From: Larix kaempferi
Taxonomy: Eukaryota; Streptophyta; Pinopsida; Pinales; Pinaceae
DNA length: 64,000 nt
NCBI GenBank assembly: GCA_027924585.1
Contig: BSBM01000965.1
Span: 1,178,001-1,242,000 of the forward strand
Direction: 5' to 3'
The notes beneath the pieces were generated by a model. The model made no database searches. It was not told the origin of the DNA and saw nothing but the letters and a program-made list of their open reading frames with translations. Positions within the stretch are counted from its first letter, which is position 1, and each line of letters opens with the position of its first letter. The position numbers and the translations under genes were made by a program. Positions 55,908 through 64,000 of the stretch are shown here, piece by piece.

Positions 55908-56636
55908 GTTTCTGACACTTACCTTGTCTACAATGTTTCTAGTTCATCATAACCTATTGCATATAACCCAATGGATAGAAAAAATTTTCCAATGCTGCTT
56001 TAAATTCATACCATGAGGAAATAATTTTACCTTTTGTAAGAGGGTCATATTGAGTTTTTCACTCCCACCATATGAGAGCAATGTCACCAAGTCAAAGTTT
56101 GGCCAACTGGATTTTTGCTTCATCACCACAAGTTTTTGGATCCTACAATATAATTCAATATGTCTTATCTAGTTATCCAAGTTTCCAACATTAAGTTCTT
56201 CGTTAAGCATAGGTAAATCAAATTTTACATCAAGCTTTAACAATGGCATATTGGCAACATATTTCTTATGGCCTTTAGAATGCTAAGAATGAAAATAATA
56301 AGAAGAACTAGAACTTGAATCTGAACTAGAAGGTGAAGATGGAGGTTAAAGAGAAGATGGAGGTTCAGGAGGGTCTCCTCCATTTCCCTGAGTCACCAAA
56401 GCATTATCCTCATCTCTTTCCTTCTTCTTTTGCCTCTTTTTCAATCTCTCTTGATAATTTCCAAACAGCTTCTCAACCATATATGACATCCTATAGAAGG
56501 CTTTATGGAAATCCTTATCGTGCTTTGAATGAGAATCATCCTCTACCATTTTCTTCCTTCAGATTGCATGTTCAATTTCTAGATCAAAAGGCACAATCTC
56601 TCCTTCAACTGCTTTAAGCTTTCCTTTAGTAATCAT
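55908..56636 (-). pseudogene. Gag N-terminus of the second gypsy
   Basis: The minus-strand ATG at 56634-56636 lies 30 bases after the PBS. Broken frames follow: KHDKDFHKAFYRMSYMVEKLF and a Lys/Arg/Glu coiled coil, a Pro/Ser-rich stretch, then FDLPMLNEELNV and an IRHIELY block typical of gypsy Gag capsid, leading into the frame at 55907. Multiple stops. Confidence 0.65.
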
Positions 56637-56665
56637 TCAAAAACTCACAAATTTATGGTTAAGTA

Positions 56666-56678
56666 GGCTCTAATACCA
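56666..56678 (-). other. PBS of the second gypsy
   Basis: The minus strand TGGTATTAGAGCC is an initiator tRNA-Met match with one change. An LTR would begin near 56683 (TGATCTGAATTTG on the plus strand); its right end is not identified. Confidence 0.7.
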
Positions 56679-56682
56679 AACA

Positions 56683-57549
56683 TGATCTGAATTTGTAGGA
56701 TCTTTATTAACCAATATTAATGTGTGAATGTCTCAACAGTTAAATTCTTAAAAAGGATTTAAAATGGAAAAATTAAAGAGCACATAAGCAATAAGATTGA
56801 AAAATAGCAAAGATGCAAACCATAATATGAGACAATAGCTGATAACGAAGTTCGTCCATAAAGGACTAGGTCTCTGGGCCCCTTCCAGTTAGACAAATTT
56901 TATTAATTTTCTTCAAATGCTGCTAGTTACATGAGTTCTGAGGACACTCTAAAATTTAGAATGTTTTATAAAAAATGAACTGCACCACTATGTCTGTCTC
57001 AAAAAATCATGAAAAATGAGTATAAACACCTTATACTTGTCCTAGGACCTCCCCTGGCATGCAGTTCAAGACAACACTTCCCTACGTTGTATGGACTAGT
57101 ACAAAACCTGCCTTGGGATTTTTTCATGTACTTTACCACCTCGGTATTTTCTCCTGTACTGTGCTCCTCGCCCCGCGCAAACCACAGTTTCTATAGAAAA
57201 GGCATGGTTGTTTTGGCGCCCTTGGGTGGCTCTCCCATGCTAGCACCAAATCCCATCTGTAATTTAAAAATATTTTGTGTGGATAAGCTTCAACGTACAG
57301 GGTTGTATCCCATTCGAAACACATTGTATTAGCAGAGCATAGGTCCCGGGGTCAAACCCACATGCCTCACTCTTTTGCAAACATATCATAAAAATATGAA
57401 TCGTGTCCCGTAATCCCCACAATAGCTCTGTCATTGGTCATATAACAAATCACAGGGCCGAGGTATTATCCCTCAGCCCAACCCCTTTTCAAATCTGTCT
57501 CCCCTTCCACTTTAAATACAATTTTGTCACATTATATCATAAGCAACAA
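56683..57549. other. Probable LTR remnant and uncharacterised sequence
   Basis: The first 300 bp or so are probably the 5' LTR of the second gypsy. The rest is GC-richer sequence with no supported gene. Around 57320-57360 the minus strand has a B-box-like GGTTTGACCCC, but no matching A box was found. Confidence 0.35.
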
Positions 57550-57639
57550 ATGTGGCATGGTGGTTGGGCACATTTAGTAGAACGTTGAAGCTATGGATGG
57601 AGGTAATGGGTTTGATCCTCCCTGGCCGTCATGTTTTTT
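57550..57639 (+). mobile_element. tRNA-derived SINE-like head
   Basis: An A-box-like TGGCATGGTGG (57553-57563) and a B-box-like GGTTTGATCC (57609-57618) are spaced 45 bp apart as in tRNA genes, followed by six T (57634-57639), a possible polymerase III terminator. The sequence does not fold as a clean tRNA by eye, so a SINE or tRNA relic is more likely. No target duplication was identified. Confidence 0.45.
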
Positions 57640-58064
57640 GTAGCTAGAACCGTTATGTGGCCAATCGGACTACCACGTGGCAAGTCCTAGTTGGTGCACA
57701 TCCCCACCAACTGTACTATGACTATGCCAAGTGTCACACTACAATAGGTCAACCCAAGTGCCAACTGGATGCCAACTCATCTACCACATGCCATGTGGCG
57801 CCCTGTAGGAGTGCCACTTCAGTTCCCTATAGGCCACATGTCACCCTTTCAGTGGTGCCACGTCGCACCACCTTTTGCATTTTTACCCATTTTGTTGAAA
57901 TTTCAGAACATGATATCTTTCGCACTCAAAGTTTTCTTTTGATGAAACGAGCGTCGCTAGAAAGCTCTCGGTGAGCCCTACACAACGACATGGTTATGTT
58001 CAGCATTTGAAGTCTTTAAATTTTGTTCATTCATTAGATCCTCCTGGATAAAATCCTCCTAGAT
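57640..58064. other. Uncharacterised sequence with ACGTGG/CCACGT words
   Basis: 57655-57880 is rich in short CCACGTGG, GCCACATG and GTGGCG-type words and reads like an LTR or transposon fragment. No coding frame is supported. Confidence 0.35.
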
Positions 58065-58235
58065 CAATGAGATGCAACTTACATATATAGGTCATTAAGA
58101 TAGGCTTAATTACATGCACATGCATAAAATCTAGTTAATCTTAAGAGCAATAACCTTGAATGGTCAAATTCACCCCTCTTAGGGAGTTGCATTGACCATG
58201 CAAGTGTTGTTAGAGTTTAACTAGGCCTAGAGCAA
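58065..58235. repeat. Dispersed repeat R2, copy 2
   Basis: Homologous to 17835-18000 in the same orientation, with shared GAGATGCAAC, CATGCACATGCATAA and TTGACCATGCAAGTG...GTTTAACTAGGCCTA blocks. Confidence 0.65.
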
Positions 58236-59809
58236 CCAATTAAGATGCTTTTCTACTTATGTTAGACAAGTGCATCATCCTTAGGGAGTAAACTTGGCCA
58301 TGCATGAATGGCTAGATTTAACTAGCCCTAGAAATCCCTTTTGAGATAGTTAACTTAGTTATGCATGTCAAACTGAAGTCTAAATAGCCCAAATTAGTGA
58401 AATGCGGTGCATTAGGTAGTTAATTGATCCAAAATAGCCCATTATGGTGCATTATAAAATAAGTGCACAAAAACATTAAAAAGGGGGCTAAGTTGTTGTA
58501 AGGGTGAGTTTGACCCTAAAAAGGGCGTTTAACCATGCAAGTACGCCCTTAACCCTAAAAACATGGGGAATAACCCCACTGGGAGTGATTTTGTCCACAT
58601 GAAAAAGAGATCTAAAATGGATGTGTATACACACCAATATAATAACCTAACCTACCTAATTAGGGAATTCCATCTAATTGGGTTAAAGGAAAAAAATTAA
58701 AAACCCTAAATCATGTTGGGTTTCAAGTAGGTTAAGAATTTCTTTAAATGAATATGCTCTAGGAAAGTCATCATCGTTTAAAGCATTTCCCATACTCATC
58801 ATATTTTTATGTATTTTTACAAAATAAGTTTTCAAAATGATTTTGGTTGACTTTAAAACAATTAAAATGATTATTTACAAAATATACCTATTTTTTATTA
58901 ATATATTAATTATAGATGAAAATTACAAAACGAAGATGGAGTGTAAGAAAAACAATCAAGAAACAATAAAACATTTTTTTTAAATAGACCACTTGAGTGA
59001 AATATTATGACATATCATATTAATATTTTATTTTATAATGAAAAGTAATATTTAAATTAGAAGGTAAATTTTTTTATTGACATGAAAAATAGAACTTCAA
59101 ATTTCAACCCTATATCAAATGACATTTCTCATTAGATTAAATGCATAATAACATTTGTGTTCCATAAAATAAAACATTTATATGATTTTTAAGAAAAAAT
59201 AATGAACTTTAATTGCCCAAAATTTCTAACTTTTTTAAATAATGAGTCGACTTCCTGTATTAAACAACTCCAATTAACTAAAATCAAGGTAAAGCCATAT
59301 TAGCTAAAATCAAAGTAAAGCCATGAATATGATTTATATAGAATTATTTTCACAAGGTGTATAAATTTATATGAGGATTGAATTTGCATTCTCATACATC
59401 CATACTTGTATAAGTGTTGAGTTGTTACACTCACGGTTGAAATTTAATAAGTAAATAGCTGTTATTTGTCATTTTATAGGTTACAGCTACTTCATAAATT
59501 TAAATGTTATGAATGAAATGTGAATTTTAATTTCACGTGTCATTTTGAAGTTTTTACACGTTATTAATATCTATATCCCAAACTCATATATGTGTATGTG
59601 TGTGTTATATCCATTATTATTACTAATTAGTTATTAGTAATTAAATGTGTATATAAAAAAATATTATTATATTAGGTAAAATTAAGATTTAAATGTCAAA
59701 TAAAATGCAATACCAAAATTAAATGTCATATAAAAATTTCTACAAATAAAAATAGGATGTCAAATTTCAACTACTTAAGAGACATTTAAACATACTAAAA
59801 ATAACTTTG
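58236..59809. other. AT-rich spacer
   Basis: About 1.6 kb of AT-rich DNA without a supported gene. 58150-58420 contains two or three loosely similar segments with AGGGAGT...TTGGCCATGCA and TAACTAGGCCTAGA, so the R2 family may be internally repetitive here. Confidence 0.4.
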
Positions 59810-60235
59810 ATGTAGAGAGCGTATTTTTTTTTAATACATTAAAGTTGTGTAAAGATTATCAAATAATTTATTTCTCAAGAGAGAAAGTAAGGAATGTGTA
59901 AAGATTAACTTAGAATCATTAGTGTAGAACAAACATTGCAAGAACGATTGATTTATTGATGAAACTTGTTCCGTACAATGATCCTTTGCTTTTGCTTGTG
60001 GGAAATATTTAACAATAAGTTGTTTCAACATACTACAAAGGTACAAAGGCACACATGTGAATCATGGTATGCTTGATCAATTATAATTTCCATTTATAAA
60101 AGTGCTATGGAGATTCCTTCAATACACCAATTAGTATAGAGAAAGCCAATCTCAACTGTTTTATTTGATTATAATTTTTTAATGGGCAGTTAAGAATTTT
60201 GAATGTTGTAAGTATGTTAGATTTATTTATCATTT
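59810..60235. repeat. Dispersed repeat R1, copy 2
   Basis: Aligns with 6225-6620 as described there; same orientation, substitutions and small indels. Confidence 0.6.
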
Positions 60236-60568
60236 ATTAAAGAAATGATATCAAAGTAAAAAATTGATTCTTTATTTTAAAAGAAGATGTATCTTCAAAG
60301 TTAGAGGGAAAATTTCATGTTCAATTCAAAATGAATGGTTGCCCCAATAGTTCAATATCTTGAAGTATAAGATAAAGTATACTTCATTGTGTTTATGAGA
60401 GACAAGCATGTGGAGATTTTTGTTAAGGTTTGAAAGATGAAGTTGGAACCTATAAGATTTGTAAATGATGAATGATAATAATGCTTTAGTTAGTTATGTA
60501 TTAACTATACTTTAAGAAAATGTGTAGTGTATGTATGCAACTCATACATATGTGTTAGAAACTAGATT
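60236..60568. other. Spacer
   Basis: AT-rich, no feature seen. Confidence 0.4.
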
Positions 60569-62332
60569 TGTTGGAATCATATTAATATTGAGAGGGGGGT
60601 GAATCAGTATTAGCATAGTTATGAACAATTTTTACTTCATATCAAATTTAACTTGATCTTAAATTATGCAATCACATAAACAAAAGCATTCATCCACATA
60701 TGCGTAAAACACGGAAGACACGGATATTTTCGTGGAAACCCAAATGGGAGAAAACCGCGGAATGCTCTCTTATAATAAAATATGAAATTCAAGGAAGCAC
60801 CAACTTCCAAAATTCTCTAGCACAAACTGAATGGAGGCACCGACTCCTACTCCTTTCCCCATCCCGCCACCCTGGTACAAAATAAGAAGATATAACTTTG
60901 TTGTTCTTCTGATCCGTGCACTCTTCATATTAACTATTGTTCGTTCTGCTATGCACACTTTCTGTATGTTGTAATATTACTGTCAATGTAATTCATACTT
61001 CACTTGACTTCAAACTTGAATTAAGACTTCACAACATCACAACTGACTTCATACTTCACAAACTGTGTGCTACTTCATCAGATTTTGCAGTCTGCACTCT
61101 GGTTCAATATGTCGTTCTATTTTTGTGCATCTGCAACTTCAAATGATACTGCCCATCTTCTAATGTGCTGCTATAATGAATTCACGCATTAGTATTAGAT
61201 TAGTCTATGCACCTTATATGAGATTACCCTTCTATTTTGGTGCATCAATGTTGAAATAATTTGTGACCTTCTATGCAGCATCTGCAATTCGGCCTTTCTG
61301 TTCTTCCACTTGTCTTAGATCATCCTTATCATAATGCACATCCTTTACTATGCAACAACCATGTCTTAGGACATCAAATAAAATACTTCACTTCGTGCAT
61401 CACTAGTTATACTTCAAATATGTCTTTGTGCATCTATCTTAGATCATCTATGACTTTTTGCATACTATCAGTGATATTGTCATTCTATTCTCACGCACTT
61501 GAGAATCCTCTATGGTTTTGTATTTCTATCTTCGTGCAACTGTCACAGATTAACTACATCATACTACACACCATAATCAATTATGTTCTTCTGTGCGCAC
61601 TCGGCTCTCTGCTAGATCATGTTGTTCTAGTTCCATGAGCCTTGATGCCTAAAAATAAGAATTTTGCTAAATTTCTATCTTCCAATCTTGTTCTCACAAG
61701 CTTACTTCAATTCTCCAACTTGGCTTCTTATTTCTACTTTTCTTGCATAGATGATATGTTCACAAGTTGGTTGTGGATTCCCTTCTTCCTTGCCTCATTG
61801 TTCATGCTTCCACCACTTGTCATGTTCTGCACCGCTGAGGTGTTATCTCTTGTGGGTCTTGCGGATACTTGGTCCTTTTCTTAGTGGGATTTGTGTCCTT
61901 ACAGTGTGGTCTTGTGCCCTTGATGTACCATCTCTTGTGGGACTTGTGCACTTGAATTCTCCAACTACTACTTTCTTCTTGTACTCGTGCATGCTTCAAC
62001 AACTTGAATGATTCTTCTGATTGGTGAGTCTTGCACACTTTCAGGACTTTATTACATGTTCAACCACTTCTTTTTCTCAAGTCTCTTGCACATTCCCAAA
62101 CCTTTTCCAACCATGTCCTTGGCTATGACTAGGTGGACTTGAGACCTGCACCTTTATTGTATGTACTAAATGTATTCCTTATGTACTTCAAACTAAATTT
62201 CATATGCTTCTTTAAACTGGAACAACTAGATATACTTCTTCAAAGTGGATTTCATATATTTCTTCAAATAGGCACGAGAATACCAAATTCTCTTTGACAT
62301 CACTTGACATTAATGACAACCAAAGTTCAACA
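60569..62332 (-). repeat. Long 3' LTR (1,764 bp) of a copia element
   Basis: Plus-strand ends TGTTGGAATC and AGTTCAACA, with a PPT directly to the right, so it is the 3' LTR of a minus-strand element whose body extends right. The left end shares ATTGAGAGGGGGGTGAATCAGTATT and a CGTGGAAACCC...GAGAAAACC block with the copia-1 LTR at 15425, so the two belong to related families. ORFs inside it are not supported as genes. Confidence 0.7.
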
Positions 62333-62345
62333 ATCTCCCCCTTTG
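62333..62345 (-). other. PPT of the 60569 element
   Basis: The minus strand CAAAGGGGGAGAT precedes TGTTGAACTTTGG. Extra CTCCCC words (PPT-like on the minus strand) occur near 62420 and 62758. Confidence 0.7.
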
Positions 62346-63400
62346 ACATGGATGTCAACACCTCATGCTGTTGCGCATAATAAGCTCATGAAGTTGTGCA
62401 CTTCATCTATGTTGGTCATAGTACTCCCCCTATGTTCTTGTCAGTTTGAGCCTTTTCTCATCTGTGCATTATGTTGTCAACGCTCTTCCCTATGTATTTT
62501 ATTTCTGCGCAGATCGCATGCTTCATGATATTTCTCAACTGCTTTTCATTTATGTGCTAAACATATGCTTCATGATCTTTCTTCCCCTTTTAAATCAATG
62601 GAAAAGAGGTTCCATCAATGCGTAATTGCAAGTTCTCCTATTTCGAATTACTTTTCATGTCTTCATGCTTCATTCTTTTGCTAGGGTCTCTACGCAAACT
62701 TTAGTTACATTTCAATCTATCCATTCATTACTGTAGTTGTATCTATCTCCAATATTCTCCCCTTGTAGATTTTCTATCTTCCTTCTATCAATCATCAATC
62801 ACACTTCTTCATTTCTTGTGCAATATGCAGTCTTCCTGTCATATTGATTGTGTGTTACAGATTTACATTTGCTTATGGTTTTTCATTGTCTTCCCTGTCA
62901 ATTTCTTCCACCATCTAACTATTCCTTTTGTTGCATTTACTACATTATGACCAATCATCGTTACCTCTTATGGAATCACATATCTTGCCACAACAACCAA
63001 AGATTTTTGCACACATTTCCATCTGTCAGCCAGCTTGGCAATAAAGCGTTGTGACAAATAATTCGTGTGGAAAGTTTGATGTGTCACATTCATACTTGAG
63101 CCTTTTGGGAAACATCATCCCTGTTGCACGGAACAATGAATTAGACTTCCTCTTTTTTTCCTTTTTTTTAAAATTCATTAACTCATGCAATAACTTTTGA
63201 CATCTCCAAAAACAACTTTGAATCGCGCGAATATGAATGTCATTAACTCCACATCTCTTCAACTTAATTTTCGCGTGTGCGGAGAAGTGCCTTCAAGTTC
63301 TATAAATGAGCTGTGAATTTCCTGGTTCATCATCCTTGTTCCTTCACTGTCTAGTGTGTTCCACGTCTTGTTGTTTCTGTGATTCTCATATTATTCCATT
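62346..63400. other. Internal sequence of the 60569 element or spacer
   Basis: No RNase H or other copia domain is recognisable next to the PPT, so the element is probably decayed or deleted here. A coding region may lie beyond the window. Confidence 0.4.
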
Positions 63401-63820
63401 ATGTCTTACTTCTTCCAAATATTTAATGACTCACTTGATAGTATTTGTCTAGTTGTTCAGTCGTAGCAAGGAGAGTTCACACAGCTAAAAGTGGACATGG
63501 GAATTTGGAAATCTCAATTCAAGGAGTCTGAGTTCAACTACTGGTATGCTCAGTCGCAAGTCAATCACAAAAATGCAAAGGGATTATCCTATCTGATTAA
63601 GCTAGTTGAATTTTTGGAACAACAACAACAAATTCTCGACATGTTGGACCTGATTTGAACTAGAGAGTCCACTGCACATGCATCATATTTACTTATGCAA
63701 AATTTTCCTCTGTAGTCATCCTCTGAATTCAACAAGCTTGTTCCAGTGGATGTTGAGCTTCGTCTTGCACAACAACTAGCCAAATATGACACAAAATTAG
63801 ACCTTGAGCTGTGGCTCTGA
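63401..63820 (+). pseudogene. Small coiled-coil pseudogene, three in-frame stops
   Basis: A plus-strand frame of 139 codons runs from ATG 63401 to TGA 63818-63820 without a frameshift but with TAG 63464, TGA 63656 and TAG 63713. It reads MSYFFQIFNDSLDS, then a helical stretch (LKVDMGIWKSQFKESEFNYW, LIKLVEFLEQQQQILDMLDL), then FNKLVPVDVELRLAQQLAKY. The Gln-rich helical part suggests a coiled coil. Constancy of one frame over 420 bp argues for former coding. No family recognised; it could be the tail of a retroelement accessory ORF or a captured gene piece. Confidence 0.45.
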
Positions 63821-64000
63821 ATTATCCTTGTAATTCTCAATTTTGCTTGATGCGACTTCCATTGTCGTTTTTGAACTTCAATTATCTTTTGGCCTTGGCA
63901 TGCTTCCTTCCTTGTACGTCAACTCTGTTCTTAGTGACAGAGGACTCATGCAATTTTGTAATAGCACACTTTTGAATATAATACAAGCTCCATTTATGTA
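63821..64000. other. Window end
   Basis: T-rich sequence, no feature supported; possibly the 3' untranslated part of the preceding pseudogene. Confidence 0.3.

Noticed and set aside
57320-57360. Second tRNA-like B box on the minus strand
   Set aside because: No A box at proper distance and no clover-leaf potential seen.
57009-57974. ORFs of about 105 codons near the SINE-like sequence
   Set aside because: No domain or conservation visible; overlapping ORFs on both strands.
61273-62011. Cys/Leu-rich ORFs in 60.9-62.0 kb as membrane protein genes
   Set aside because: They lie inside the 1.76-kb LTR in T-rich sequence; hydrophobic content follows from base composition.

Overview
This window reads as plant (probably seed-plant) heterochromatin or intergenic DNA. 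It is almost entirely layered LTR retrotransposons and I see no convincing host gene, rRNA, tRNA or CRISPR array. The plant call rests on Ty1-copia and Ty3-gypsy proteins of plant type, primer-binding sites matching plant initiator tRNA-Met (TGGTATCAGAGC type), nested insertion with 5-bp target duplications, and AT-rich spacers. A large repeat-rich genome such as a gymnosperm would fit, but the species cannot be read from the sequence.

Layout, left to right. (1) 1-3762, minus strand: a Ty3-gypsy-type element with an open gag running off the left edge, PBS, a 919-bp candidate LTR, a polypurine tract (PPT) and a broken accessory ORF. The order accessory ORF-PPT-LTR-PBS-gag is that of two elements sharing one LTR. 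(2) 3763-7164: AT-rich spacer with a candidate relict LTR/PBS (5487-5907) and a dispersed repeat (6225-6620) that recurs near 59.8 kb. (3) 7291-16131, minus: a decayed Ty1-copia element whose 3' LTR is replaced by a foldback of its own 3' end. Inside its gag sits a 2,993-bp non-autonomous LTR element (11790-14782, 231-bp LTRs, TSD GCAGT) carrying a coiled-coil ORF. (4) 18796-32052, plus: a young Ty3-gypsy element (two 1,439-bp LTRs, TSD AAAAC, LTRs about 99% identical) encoding Gag with five zinc knuckles, Pol with an extra gag-like domain, and a long accessory ORF behind its own TATA box. It split an older minus-strand copia 3' end (18661-18790 / 32058-32265). (5) 32266-35590, minus: truncated chromovirus-like gypsy with a 520-bp 3' LTR. 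(6) 35594-36160, plus: copia RT scrap. (7) 36160-53670, minus: a tandem array of about 2.56-kb units of a gag-only copia derivative (four internal regions, four LTRs, each LTR shared by neighbours). Unit B is split by a near-intact copia element (40059-47338, 607-bp LTRs, TSD CAATC) with complete gag and pol domains. (8) 54060-56683, minus: decayed gypsy gag-PR-RT. (9) 57550-57639: tRNA-derived SINE-like head. (10) 58-60.3 kb: AT-rich DNA with repeat copies matching 17.8 and 6.2 kb. (11) 60569-62345, minus: a 1.76-kb copia LTR plus PPT, followed by spacer and a small coiled-coil pseudogene (63401-63820).

Two themes tie the window together. First, several accessory ORFs lie just upstream of 3' LTRs. 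They share a plan (N-terminal globular part, basic nuclear-localisation-like patch, C-terminal coiled coil) without obvious sequence identity. Second, many element reading frames keep one frame for kilobases and are broken only by TAG/TAA codons, a pattern expected from C-to-T decay of methylated DNA, although recoding has not been excluded.
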